The notes beneath the pieces are model-generated. The model searched no databases and had not been told where the DNA came from. It was given only the letters and a program-made list of their open reading frames with translations. Shown piece after piece: positions 23,001 to 34,543 of a stretch of 64,000 nt of DNA; position 1 is the stretch's first letter; each line of letters starts with the position of its first letter. The position numbers and the translations under genes were made by a program. The DNA lies in the NCBI RefSeq assembly GCF_048128805.1, contig NC_136013.1, forward strand, positions 5,132,602-5,196,601. Reading direction: 5' to 3'. Origin of the DNA: Centroberyx gerrardi (Eukaryota; Chordata; Actinopteri; Beryciformes; Berycidae).

Positions 23001-26000
23001 CCTAACCCAAACTCTCCATTGAAACCCAGACTAATGAATTATTTTAGAGTTAACAGCCCTTTAAGGCAGGGTGACCCACCACACCTATTCAATAGCAGGG
23101 GAAACTCTGGGATATATTACTGCCTTTAAATGAAGAATGAATTTACAAAGACTGATTGAACAATTAAATGAATAAATACAGTATGCAAAGAAAACGAAAT
23201 GTCATTGCAGGTTTTTCTGTGGCTGTGGTCAGGGAGGAACCTCCATCATGTTAGCGGTGGATGATGGATGATGCTGACTGGCTGATATCTGATATTTAAT
23301 AAAAAGCCAATATCAGCCCAATGTATGTGCAAAACGATAAATCGGTCTAACCCTAATATATACACAAGTCTTTCTCATTGCTGTAACTGACACTTTTGAT
23401 ATGACGCAAACTGTAGGATCGTAAATTATATTATTCTGAAACTTTAGTCCACAGTCAGCTCTGTGGCTTCTTTACTTCTCTGTACCGTCATTTTCACTTC
23501 AGAAAAGGAATTCCCTGCGCCGTGTGTGAGTGATGTTTTTCCTCCTCTCCTCTGTAGGACAACAAAGCGATGAACATGTTTGGTTTGGACCACATGGTGA
23601 AAGACGGCTGGAGCGGCTTCTACAGCCAGGGCTACATGTACTTCGACAACTGCTCCTCCCTCTTCTTACCAAAGGTGTGTGAGTAGGAAGCGAGCATTGG
23701 AAATGAGGGTTGCACGATTAATCAAGAGTTTTCAATATATGTATAGAAATTAACGAATGAATCACAATGTTGACTGCAGCGAATTCCCAATCTTAAGGTA
23801 TTTCAGGTAACCTATTAAACATGGTGTTCTTACGCTGTGCAAAAATCCCTGACCTACATACTGTATCAAGTTATATGTTGGAGAAAATCTTTCATTTTAT
23901 TCAAACTGAGCAAATTCTATGCACATTAAACATCTCATTTTCTCCCCTTCCTGCTTCCATATATTTAAAAAATAATTTTAGCCCCCTGAAATAGAAATTT
24001 CATGTCCACATCTATTACAGTTCACACGATAAGGTTTGCCTTAGTGTTTTAATGTATTTTTAGTCATCAAACCTTTTGCAGGTTTAGCTGACCTACATTC
24101 CCATCCATATGATTGAGGTTCTGCTGCACATGACGATGTAGCACACCTTGTTGATGCAGCCTGTAATGTTTCCTTTACTCCATCTTCCCTCCATTAGCTG
24201 TACTATGCAGACTTCAACTCATATCAGCCCCTCTCCAGCCCAAAGGTGAGTCACTTATCTAGCTGATACAGAATGAACTGTAAGGGTCTAAGTATCTAAC
24301 AATCCTCCTTTCAGATCACTTCTTAAAACCATTTTTATAGACTTGCTTATATGTGATGTCGTCTTTTCATCTTAATTTTATCTTATTTTTATTTTGTTTT
24401 ATCCTTACTATTTATTTTGGTTTTTATCATACGGTTATCTTAGTATTTACTTGAATGTTGCTCTTTTCCACCTCTGTCCTCTTCTTCTCTTGAGTATTCT
24501 GCTTTTATTTTGACTTTCAAAGCACTTAGTAAAAAAAAAAAATCAGTTTTTAAAGATGCTATATAAATAAAGTTATTATTATTATTATATATATGTTACT
24601 ACTATAATAGGCTTTATTTTACGTGTGTGAAACCAGCCCTGTATTTTGTGTATTTTGCCCCAGAAAATCACCAAAAACATATATATATATTTCTCAGTAT
24701 TGTATGTTCACCTTAATCTGTGTTGTTCTGTTTAGAGTGACCCATCGAATCAGACCCTGTTTTGGCCCGACAAGCCGGTAAGAGACTAGAGTGTAATTTC
24801 AGTGATTGTGTCAAACTGTGACCTTTGAACCTCAGGAGTTATTCATATTGAAGCCCTGCAAGTAGATCTTTACATATCTGAAGTTACGTTTTCGAAACTG
24901 TTTTCGGTTGTCGGTGTCATATCTCAAAACTGCTGTGAAGGAAAACAGACTTTTCTAATTCTGAGCTCGCAAAAACCTCTGTTGCAGGACATCAGTGCGG
25001 TGGCCAAGGCCTGGGAGGACAGTCCATATCTGTTCATAGTGAAGGTGCAGCCGCTGTTCCGTGGCGTTGAAGAAGAAGACATGAGTGCAGGGCCGCTCAG
25101 CTTTGCTTTCACAAGTGAGAAACGTCACTTCATTTCAGAAAGCTTCATCATATTTACTCGGTAGAGAAAATTTGTCTTTGACGTGGCCTCAGGGTATTAA
25201 AAACATAAAAACTAACAAACCGTTATGGATTTGAAAATCATATCGTATCCTGCGAGTTAACATATCACTCTTCTCTCTGTAGAAAAGTGACTTCTGTTGT
25301 GTGCTTTTAGTGAAAGTGGAGATGAAGGGACCACATGACTACTCCTCTCCAGCAGACTGGCCCCTGATGATGGTGTGTGGCACGTTTTCTATAAAATGAA
25401 ACTATTTCTTTTACTTGATTTGTAAAAGGTTATTGTGCACAAATTTTGTGCATGCAACTAAATCCAGGACAAAGTTGTAATATATGAAAAATGTATCTTG
25501 ATACAAAAATGAATGGGTTACCTTGTTTTGTTTTGACTTTTTTCTTAGTTTTCTGTTAAATATCAAAAGAGAACTAATTTGTTGTTTAAATCAAAGCCCA
25601 TGTTTACAATTGAGGCCCATTCAGTTTTCACAAGCTGCTATGGTATACAGTAGGGTTAGACCAATATATGTGTTTGCCGATACTGGTCTTTTATTAAGTA
25701 TCTAATATCGACCAGTCGCTGTTGTCCACTTCCAGTATAATGGAGGTTCCTCCCTGACCACAGCTACATAAGAACAAAAAATAGATTTTTTTGTCAGCCT
25801 TCAAAAATCCATATCAGTCAAACCCTAGAACTTACAACAACAACTTACCTGTTAGTTGAGACAAAGCTGAGCGTGTGCTCTCTCCTGTCCCTCCCAGTTC
25901 TACATGGTCATGTGCATTGTGTATGTGCTGTTCGGGGTTCTCTGGCTCTTCTGGTCCGCCTGCTACTGGAGAGATTTGCTGCGGATCCAGTTCTGGATCG

Positions 26001-27340
26001 ACGCGGTCATCATCCTCGGCATGTTGGAGAAAGCCGTGTTCTACTCCGAGTACCAAAGCATCCGCTACAGAGGAGACTACGGTTGGTCGATTTCTTTCTT
26101 CTTTCCTTCCTTCTTTTTACTTCAGTCTACTGTAAAACATTTATTTGATCTATTTTTTTTTTTTTTCTCCGCAGTTCAAGGTGCTGTGATTTTTGCTGAG
26201 CTGCTCTCTGCGCTCAAGAGGTCTCTAGCTCGAATCCTGGTCCTCATTGTCAGTCTCGGCTATGGCATAGTCAAGTAAGTTCAACCTTTCAAAACTGACA
26301 CATCATTTCAAAAATCCTTACAACAACACCTGCATCACTTCATGACTCAATACTTAGGAAAATGGATGGACAGATGTAGAGACATTTTCCCCAATGTTCA
26401 TTCCCTTCTATAAGGTAAAATATTCCGTGAACTTGTAATATCTGCCACAAAGCTTGCCAGCAGACATAATCCTGGCTGTGGAGTGTGATGAACATGTATT
26501 CTGAACTAAATGAATTCCTTATTGGTGCCTCCACTCCTCCAGGCCCAGGTTGGGAACCACAGTGCACCGGTTGGTAGCCGTGGGGCTTCTCTACCTGCTC
26601 TTCTCCTCTGTGGAAGGCGTGCTGAGAGTCACAGGCGTAAGTGTCGACTGTTAACAAACCCCACCCGTCTCTCACTCAGCCGCTACCAGACAGAAGTCAA
26701 ACAGTGTTTGTCAATCTTAGCACCTACTTGGACTAAAAGATGTGCAGGGCCACGTAAGACAATACAATGAGTGTCAGAAAGTTTATACAATCACAAGAAA
26801 GTTTACTAATCTGACTATCTGAATTGATGTGGTAACCCCACCCATCTGTTACTGCAGGCAGCTTAAAACAAACAATAAGAACTATATGCAAATCCATACC
26901 CTGCAGATAGGGTGAAACTACAGCGTTGTAATTAGTGAGGATGGGATGCTCTTCTCTGTTGTATCCCCACTTTAGGCTGATAAGACGGGTGTATTTTTAC
27001 TTAAAAACCTTGCCTAGTGCAGCTTTGAAAGCAATATATAAATAAATTTGATTTGAGTAGAGGAGACAATGGAGACAAGCTTCTGGAGGTCCTAGGCTAG
27101 GAGGGAGGACAAGTGATGATAATAGGAAATGATTTTAAATGTGATTTTCAAAACAACAAAAGACGCTGCAACAAGTTCAAAAAGTCAGAAAAACACACAG
27201 TTATCTTAAACATAAGATAAGAGGGGCAAAAGGTCAGTAAGAAAAACGGAGATAAGTTATGTACTTTGGTTAACAGATGTGTTTTGTCAGGAGGCGGCTC
27301 CAGATATGGGAGCCTTAAATCTTCACTACACCAGCTCTGA

Positions 27341-27398
<58 letters not shown>

Positions 27399-30300
27399 AT
27401 CTTATGATTGAAAATGACTGTGACTTCCCTTGTGATGAATGGATCCATCTCTCTCTCTCTCTCTCTCAGTCACATGCACACACACACTGCGTTCACTGCT
27501 GTCCTCTAAGCTCTTGGGGCCGTTGTCTAGTTTTGTCAGTTTTTGTTAAGTTTTCTCAGTCTGACTCTCTTGCTCTCTCCCTCCAGGGTTTCTATGGGAC
27601 GGTTGCCCTGGTGGCTAATCTCAGCCTCTCTCTCATTGACTCCTGCGTCATGTGGTGGATATCCTTTACTCAACCAAACAGGAGGGATGCTGTCAATAAT
27701 TAATGAACACTTATACATATACATAGAAAATGTCTCAGAGTAGGTATGTTTGTTCAGTGAGGAATTAGTGTTGTTGCTCATGTTATTATATATTATTTTA
27801 GATTTTTTTTATTATCTCCTCAGCTCTTGTTTCCTTACCTTGCACTTCTGTATCATACATGATCATTTTAGGGTCATAAAGCATAATTTGTTACATCAGG
27901 ACACTGAGGCTCTGACTGTTGTACTCTTAACTATTGGTTAATTGTTACTTTGTAACATGCTAGAGTACTCAGATTACTTTTTTTTAACACGTTCATTTTT
28001 CAATTCTTGCAATCCGTTATTAGTTTTTAAATTAGAATGTCGCTATTTTTATTGTTCTTTCATGTTGTTACATTTTTGTAGAAAGTAGTAAAAGTAGAAA
28101 AGTGAAAATCCTGCTGCATCTCATGCAGACAACATGCTGCTAGTTGAAAAAAACCCAACTCTAAAATCTAATGCTTATTGTATATGAAATTGGCTTACTG
28201 TTAAAAAAAAAAAAAAAAGTATTGCATTGCATTTTAAAACAATGACAGCACACTTGGCAGCACAAGCCATATTGCTATTGCATGTTTTTGAAGTGGGTAA
28301 TGCAAAAGTACAAAAATAACACTGATTGCTTGTAATGTTGGCAATCTAGGAGTATTCATTTATTCTGCTGTTGCATCCTTCCTAAGTTGTTTTGGAAAAG
28401 ATGATGCCAAATGACAAAAATGTAAATCATTAAGGGAAGTTGGTCAGTCTCGGTCAGAAGCTTTGCAGATGTAAGACTTGGAATGTGTTCATTTGATTGC
28501 ATGGCGGTTCTCCTTAATTTGAATCCACATCTTCATCAGTCTGTCTCAGACCACTCGTCTCCTGAAGCTCCGCAGGAATGTAGTGAAGCTCTCTTTGTAT
28601 CAGCACTTCACCAACACTCTCATCTTCTCTGTCGTGGGTGAGTTACAGCTAATCAGTGACAAGACAGCCACTTTTGCTCAGAAGGGCTGTTCCTTGCTTC
28701 AAAAACAGCTGCTTCATTGTGCTCAAGTTAATATGATATGCACAGATCACGCATTGGGCAAAGGGGTTTCACACTCATAAAGTTCAATGGGCTAACACAT
28801 CTATACTCTTTTATTCTAATATCTGCTCTTCGTGTGTTACAGTATTTTAATGCATTTGCCTGCCTCCCTTATGACTGCAATACCCTTTTGTTCAACGCTT
28901 TACTTTGGTTCCATTATTGGGAGGTTGCATGTGCTGTTTGTGTGCAGGCATTTTCATGTTGTTTCCAGACATCAAAATGAGACCGGTGTTTACTTTTGTG
29001 TCCGCAGCCTCCATCATATTCATCATCTGGACCACCAAAGTCTTCAAGCTGGTGGAATGCCAGACGGTCAGTTTGTTTTCTGTCAATGACTCATTATCAT
29101 GCCGTTCCTTCAGGAAGTTTCTGTTCCCTGTTTATAGAGAGATGAAATGTGAGCTGTCCTTCCTTTTTTTTTTTCTGTCCACAGGGTTGGAGGGACCTGT
29201 GGGTGGACGAAGCCTTCTGGCGGCTCCTGTTCTCCACCATCCTGCTGGTCATCATGGTGCTGCTGCGGCCCTCAGCTAACAGCCAGAGGTCAGAGTCCCT
29301 GACCTCCTTAATGCAAACTGGAGCTTTGCTGGGCTTGGGGCCTGAAAGTAGCCCGACCCTCGAGAACCAAAACATTTCTCTCCAAACGTGAACGAACAAT
29401 TAACAAAGTTCCCAGTGCTTTGATCTGAATCTCTGTTCTGTTTTCTCTCAGGTTTTCCCACTCCCCTCTAATTGATGATGATGATGAAGAGGAAGAGGCC
29501 AAGGAGCCCATGCTGAATGAAGCTTTTGGTAAGACCCATAAGTTTCCCTTTCCATTGCAGGACCAGCCAGGTGTTAGCCAGGAGTTGCTTATTATTGAGG
29601 AGACCTGTATCGAATAGTGTTTGTAAATAATTCTTTGTGTGGTTAAACCTGTCAGTCAGAGAAACATTCAGATACGTTCCAGTGAATATAATAATAATGC
29701 ACATATCCTCTGGCGGCCATATTGGAGGTCCTCAGCTATTGGGCAACAGTGGCTGCGAACATACGACTTTGCCCTCTCAACAGAATTCAGCAGATAAAGT
29801 CATTTCTGTGCTGTTTTTGACTGGGAACTGATCAGTTTGCTACTGATAACATCTGATTGATTTTGAGTTCAAGTAGACAGCTTCCGATGTTATCAGACCA
29901 TTCACTTTTACTTATAACGTTGTTGACTATATCTACACCCACACCATAACTATCTTTTCAGGTATCTCTCTATTTCTTGCCCGTTTGTCATATATTTAGC
30001 CTTTATTTGTGTACAGTCAGTTCTCTAATGAACCTGCATGATGTTGCCAACCATGCTTGCCTAGAGATTTGTGACGCAACTGCAAAGCTTCTATTCATTG
30101 TTTGCGTTGTGTGGCAAACCCCACCCATCTGCAAATCTGCTCCCTACTCACCTTGGTGCATCTTGTCAGCTGGGTGTTGTATAAACTAATACTACTGAAG
30201 CCATGCTCTAAATCTATTGATCCAGACCTGTGTAGACCAGATTCATCCTGCTGTGTTAATAGTGATGGCTCTTGAGAAATCATCTCATCTCATAATCATA

Positions 30301-31800
30301 TTACAGTATAAATGGAAAACTTAATAACCTAGTTACTTCATAATGATATTATTGGGTAAGGGACCTTAATGTGATCTCATTTGGGTTCATATTTTTCAGA
30401 GGGAATGAAGATGAGAGGCTCGAAGCCGGACACTAATGGCTCCCAGAAGCTTCTGAGTAAAGAGGTGGGTCTGCCGTCTTCTCTCATCCCCAGCTGTTAT
30501 TCCAGCTCTTCATTGTGTAATTTCTTAATAAATCTGCATCCATTGGTTTACTGATTTCTCCCCCCCTCACCCATTAGTAATTAGTTTCATTTTTCAATTA
30601 TGTACTCTCTGCTATTGCCAGGATGAAGACCTAAAGTGGGTAGAAGAGAACATTCCTACAACTGTTGCTGATGTGTAAGTATAAAATGACATTTTAGTCT
30701 CATCCAGAGCAGCTTACAGTGAGTTGGCAGGCAGGCACAGCTTCAGTGTCTTGCTCAAGGGCACTGTGACGGGACACATGGTTGTTGATAGGCACATCGT
30801 TCTGTGTCCGGATTGAACCTGTGATCTTGTGGTCATGTGACAGACTCTGTAAGCTCAAGGCGACCCTGCTGCCTTCAAAACACAACATAGGGTTTCACTT
30901 TACGTTGTTTTCCCCAAAGCATAATGCTACCAGGAATTTGAGTATATGTTATGATACGGTTAAACGTATTAATCCTTTTTGATATGTCTTATTGTCTCAG
31001 TTTACGAAAGTGTATTAACTTGCTGTACCTGTCGGACCGGGTCAAATAGTTGCATTGCATTGTTATCGGCATCATCGTTCAAGTCACTTCTTAAAACTTG
31101 CTTTTATGTAAAGGCCTTCTCTTAGTGTTTATTTTAACTTCTTCAATTTTAATTTATTTTATTTCTTTTTTTTATTATTTATTGTATTCCATTTCATTGT
31201 ATTCCCTCTTCTTAGATGGTGTTCTTTTCTATTTTTAAGTCCTTTATCTCATGATGTTTTATTGACTTTTTAAACTATATTAACTGTATTTTTCTTGTTG
31301 TATAGCACTTTGTAACTTGGTTTTGAAAAGTGATACATAAATACAGTTTATTATTATTATATTGCAAATAATTCTTAGCATTTGGTTTCAATAACTTAGA
31401 GTACCAAATGGGTTTACAACATGAGGACAATTGACTACATAAACTTATACTGTTTATATTTTGAAATACTTGTGAATGGGAAATACCCCTTCTATCTGGC
31501 ACCCAAAACAGACTAAAACAAACCATATAAAGTATTTGAAAATGTTATTTGACCCATGGCTCGTACCTGTGTCCATGAATTCACTGCCTCCCTCTCTGAT
31601 CTCTCTCACTGTTTTATTTTTTTCTCTTTACAGAGCTCTGCCTGTAATGCTGGATGAGGAAGAGGTAAAGAGCCTTTTACTTTTTCCCCAGTAGTCCCAT
31701 GATTTCCAGTCACATTTCTATCCATTAAAAGGCTCAGAGTAATGAGCTTTACAGTGCTATCATTCCACAGACACGTCACTGCAGATGCATTAATCCTTGT

Positions 31801-31845
<45 letters not shown>

Positions 31846-31901
31846 CTCTCTCTCTCTAGGAAATCCTGAAAACCAAGATGGAGAGATCCAAAATGGAGTA
31901 G
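20042..31901 (+). CDS. tmem87a: Transmembrane protein 87A, complete, 20 coding exons
   Basis: TMEM87A is a Golgi-localised seven-pass protein with a luminal GOLD-like domain, implicated in endosome-to-Golgi traffic. Exons: 20042-20152, 20640-20697, 22533-22630, 23558-23674, 24198-24245, 24736-24777, 24988-25114, 25311-25372, 25898-26081, 26175-26274, 26543-26636, 27587-27658, 28529-28637, 29008-29066, 29185-29288, 29452-29528, 30400-30464, 30622-30674, 31634-31664, 31860-31901. Phases join to 1653 bp, 550 residues (human 555). A hydrophobic signal peptide covers about residues 6-21. Luminal N-X-S/T sites include NTT, NIS, NCS and NQT. The membrane block starts at residue 222 ([17 protein letters not shown]) and ends near 456 ([14 protein letters not shown]). 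The tail has an acidic DDDDEEEE run, [10 protein letters not shown], and the terminus TKMERSKME. Intron 12 is AT-AC. TMEM87B is the alternative; synteny with ganc and vps39 favours 87A. Confidence 0.95.
21025..21135. repeat. Copy of a dispersed repeat with a TATTTGACCC end (tmem87a intron 2)
   Basis: AAACAAACCACA and ACACTATTTGACCCAGGTCA are shared with 31500-31570 (CTAAAACAAACCATA, GTTATTTGACCCATGG). The opposite-orientation end (GGGTCAAGTAGTATTTGCAA) occurs at 42393 and near 54995. It is an old MITE-like family with diffuse boundaries. Confidence 0.35.
21845..22425 (+). repeat. About 0.5-kb dispersed repeat, full-length copy in tmem87a intron 2
   Basis: It is opposite in orientation to 3895-4395. 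It carries TGAAAAATCCTCCCTAAAAC at the left end and GATGGATTTTTCCTTTATG at the right, i.e. short inverted ends around AAAAATCC. The middle holds GAGGCAGAAAGACCAATTTC and AGACCAGAATGCAATGCAGC, shared with 63780-63850. Confidence 0.55.
22796..23355. mobile_element. hAT-like MITE (TAGGGTT family), complete copy in tmem87a intron 3
   Basis: Ends TAGGGTTCGACCAGTAT and ATCGGTCTAACCCTA are inverted repeats. The 560-bp interior includes GGTCAGGGAGGAACCTCCAT, shared as its complement with 25740-25765. Flanking 8-mers GTATATGT and ATATATAC agree only partly, so the target duplication is not secure. Confidence 0.6.
24300..24592 (+). mobile_element. LINE 3'-tail fragment in tmem87a intron 5
   Basis: It runs from CAGATCACTTCTTAAAACCA to GCTATATAAATAAAG and (TTA)n. 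The same frame of words (CACTTCTTAAAAC, AAAGCACTT, ATAAATA.AGTT, ATT repeats) recurs at 31081-31362 in intron 18, so these are two copies of one LINE family. Confidence 0.5.
25651..25827. mobile_element. hAT-like MITE (TAGGGTT family), 177-bp deleted copy in tmem87a intron 8
   Basis: It starts TAGGGTTAGACCAATATA and ends ATATCAGTCAAACCCTA. It keeps TAATGGAGGTTCCTCCCTGA from the interior but lacks most of the 560-bp form at 22796-23355. It ends 70 bp before the exon 9 acceptor. Confidence 0.6.
27341..27397. repeat. (CA)n microsatellite in tmem87a intron 11
   Basis: About 57 bp of AC repeats with two interruptions (CACTCAC, and an ACTCAT end). A (CT)n tract follows at 27452-27470. Such tracts are usually length-variable. 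Confidence 0.85.
27659..28528 (+). other. tmem87a: U12-type AT-AC intron of tmem87a (intron 12)
   Basis: The intron begins ATATCCTTTA directly after TGGTGG (…MWW) and ends CCAC directly before ATCTTCATC (IFI). Its donor is the canonical minor-class AT-AC donor. CTCCTTAAT at 28510-28518 fits the U12 branch-site consensus, with the presumed branch A at 28517, 12 nt from the 3' splice site. Using these ends restores [20 protein letters not shown] across the fifth transmembrane segment, as in human TMEM87A. A GT-AG reading would need a weak GTGGAT donor, would lose IFI and would not keep phase. The intron is 870 bp and interrupts between residues 371 and 372. Confidence 0.9.
30700..30890. repeat. 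SINE/LINE-type fish repeat in tmem87a intron 18
   Basis: Words such as CATCCAGAGCAGCTTACAGT, GTCTTGCTCAAGGGCACTG and GATTGAACCTGTGATC are typical of a very common fish repeat carrying a tRNA-like segment. Ends are diffuse. Confidence 0.5.
31081..31362 (+). mobile_element. LINE 3'-tail fragment in tmem87a intron 18
   Basis: CACTTCTTAAAACTTGCTTT through TATAGCACTTTGTAACTTGG to ATACAGTTTATTATTATTA. Same family as 24300-24592. No coding part remains. Confidence 0.5.
31804..31857. repeat. (CT)n tract forming the polypyrimidine tract of the last tmem87a exon
   Basis: About 54 bp of CT repeats with two interruptions (CTTTC, CTCGC) ends directly at the TAG acceptor of exon 20 (31860-31901, [13 protein letters not shown]). 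The microsatellite itself serves as the pyrimidine tract. Confidence 0.85.
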
Positions 31902-32529
31902 AAGTACGGACTGAAAATGCGAGAAGGAAACGAAAGAAAGCAGTTTCACTGAGGCAGCAATGAATGAGTTGGAAGTTAAAGGAAGTGACAACCAAAAAAA
32001 GTGTGGACACAGCCAGCTGTTCTCTCCAGACACATTTCATTTTAGATTTCTTTTCACAGGTATTCTGTAACTGGATGATAAGTCAGAGAAACAGGAGTAG
32101 TATGTTACAAGGTGGTAGTGTGTGTGCAGCCTTGAGAGTTGGATGGGTCGGCTGTTCATGTCATGTGAAGATCTGCACCTGGGGACTGGGGTGAAACTGA
32201 ATGAGTCAAAGACCACAGCAGTCTGATGAATATTTTATTTTTTGTGAGGTTTTGTCCCAGAAGTCCTTCTTGAATGTCACAAACTTACCCAAAAACAAGC
32301 TGAAACATCGGGCATTTGGCCCAAAACGCCTTTGCAGAAAATAGAATATTTATTGGAATACTGTCCTTTGGTCTTTGGTTAATTCAGCATTTATTAGAGG
32401 TTTTTTTTTACTGGGATGAAGTTGAAATGACTTAGGATGGGATTCTCTGCTGCCCCCCTTTAAATGACCCCAGGGCCTAAATGGGTCAAACTTTGAAGAA
32501 TGTGATACTGATTGAGATGCTCAGTATTG

Positions 32530-32539
32530 GTCACGTGAC
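32530..32539. promoter_or_regulatory. Perfect CLEAR-type E-box palindrome GTCACGTGAC
   Basis: The 10-mer equals the published CLEAR consensus for TFEB/TFE3/MITF. It lies in the tmem87a 3' UTR, 2.0 kb upstream of the vps39 start codon. Known: several lysosomal and HOPS genes belong to the TFEB network. Inferred: possible distal element for vps39. Confidence 0.35.
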
Positions 32540-33813
32540 GCTTGATGGTCCTCAGCAGTCGAGATATAAGTTCAAGTAGATGTTTACTGTGATAAATCCC
32601 ACTAGGACTAATGGAGGGGGGGGAAACACATGCTTAAGACACAAAATTAATCTACACAGACATATTTAAAACACTAAGTTATTGTGCGTAATCAAGCATT
32701 AATTTGAGGTGACACAGCATACACGTTTGGACTCTAGGTCATCTTCAGAGATCCACTGTACTGTGTCATGAACCAAGTGTAAGAATTTGCAGTTTTCAGT
32801 GTGCGTTTATTGTGTTACGTATTCGGCAGGTCACATGATGATAATATACATTTTATGTTTAAATTTGTAGGCAAACTGGGGGTAATTCAAGAAGCAAGAT
32901 TAACCACTTTGTAACTCCAATATAGGTTTTTAATGTAAATGAAAGACTGCTTTGTCCTTTGTGGGTTGGGAACATTTTATGACCCTTGGGCTTATAAAAT
33001 CTTTTCCAGACCCATTTTATAATTTTGAAGGTACATTGTTATCGGTATTAAATTAAGGCTGTTTTTCTTAATTCCTGAGAAGACATTTTGTAGAGTTTCG
33101 CATGACAGCAGTGATATAGGCCCATTTAATGTAGTGGTTCACCCTTTTCTAACATGCACAGTCTTAAACAGCCCAGTGAGTTTCAGGCTGTAACATTTGA
33201 TGTTACCTCACACCACAAAGTGAATACTTACATTTTGTTTTATTTGCTAGTGAACCACAGAATTCACTGATGGGCCTTCTGGAGGTGTGGTGGGCCTAAA
33301 TTCTTTGCCCACTTGGTATAACCCCATTTACAAACCCTCCTTCACCCGCCCCCCTTCCCACTAACATCTAGGCCAGGTTTGTGTGTAGGTGCTCACCCTA
33401 GGTCAACAGCACAAGGGTAGTTGCAGCAAATCCTGTATATGATAAATGAATAATTTGCCACCATGGGACCATAATTGCAGATTCCTCCAAGCCCAGTCCA
33501 TTTACACTACAAAGTAATCTTGCCTTAGCTGGCAGAATCATATCTCCATCCTTGTGCAATCTACTGCAGTATGTGTGGATGTTCTAGGTCCGTTAATTTA
33601 TATGTTTTTATATTATTTGTTGAAGTCATAGAGGGTATTTTATTTCAGAGAGACACTAGGCCCTATTTCTGGATGTGAGTCTGCATTGTAATGTGAAGCT
33701 AACGATATTGTATGGCTTTTTTGCGTTTGTCCTGGAATTAAAATTTATATTGAAACTAACTTCTAACCTTGTCATTTTTCTGTGTGAACTTACTGTGTAG
33801 ATGATTTGTTTTT

Positions 33814-33819
33814 AATAAA
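33814..33819 (+). terminator. Probable tmem87a polyadenylation signal
   Basis: Canonical AATAAA in an AT-rich context, about 725 bp before the vps39 start codon and downstream of the tmem87a stop with no gene between. Confidence 0.5.
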
Positions 33820-33835
33820 TATGTACCTATTACTG

Positions 33836-34543
33836 AACATATTTACCCGATGTATTTTTATAATAAGTGATACTTAAGTATGACTTGTGAGGCTTTGGGA
33901 TGTTGCATAATCCATAAATGTTTAAGAGTATTTCACAAATTAGTCACTGCACTGCACCTTTAATGCGTTCCTCGTGAGTACACTGACTTCAGTCACGTGC
34001 CTGTCAAACCTCACATTCCCTCGCGCAGCCATCATCAACAAAACTGAGGAACTAGCATGAAGCAAGCTAACCTAGCTAACGAAAACGATGCTATTGCTCG
34101 GGAAATATAGTCATTACTGCCATCCGTACTGACTTAGTTACGTTGGGTGTTCTCGACAAAGGAACCGACGATTTCTGGTCGGGTTTAATGTGGCATGGGA
34201 TGAGAAGGAGCAATAGGAGTATTCATTGCTTGCTAACTTCCAAGCTAGCTAGCTAGCTAGCTATCAGCTGTTGTTTTGGTCGGAGAGCTAGCTGGCTAAC
34301 AAGCCAAGCATTACGGCTATCTTACCAGCCTGCGATAGCTTCTGTATTGCCGTGGGTTTGACAGATCGGATTTCCTCATTGCCTGCCGAAACATTAAACT
34401 ACTCAGTTCAGTTGATGGCGACACATAAAGGTGTGCCACCCTGACAGACAAATCAACGGTCAGGCAATCAGCTGTTGTCTGACAGGCGTCAACACAGTTT
34501 GGGATCGATTCATCTGTAATTGAATCAGCAATAATATTTCAAA
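33836..34543 (+). promoter_or_regulatory. vps39 promoter / 5' UTR region
   Basis: It lies between the tmem87a polyadenylation signal and the vps39 ATG. It contains GTCACGTGCC at 33992-34001 (8 of 10 to the CLEAR consensus), a CTAG tetranucleotide run at 34243-34263, and no evident TATA box. Base composition rises towards GC compared with the flanking UTR. The transcription start is not determined; upstream ATGs are present, so part of it may be intronic or non-transcribed. Confidence 0.45.

Larger units (their letters stand above)
31902..33835 (+). other. tmem87a: tmem87a 3' UTR (inferred)
   Basis: The stop TAG is at 31899-31901. The best polyadenylation signal downstream is AATAAA at 33814-33819, giving a UTR of about 1.9 kb. 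No other exon or repeat was recognised in this stretch. A perfect CLEAR-type palindrome lies at 32530-32539. The end is inferred from the hexamer alone. Confidence 0.5.

Noticed and set aside
27656..28537. Alternative GT-AG reading of tmem87a intron 12 (GTGGAT donor, CATCAG acceptor)
   Set aside because: The donor is weak, the reading frame is not kept and the conserved WWIFI residues are lost; AT-AC ends fit consensus and phase.
31606..32040. 144-codon minus-strand frame
   Set aside because: Includes a translated (GA)n run (RERERE) and the antisense of tmem87a exons 19 and 20.
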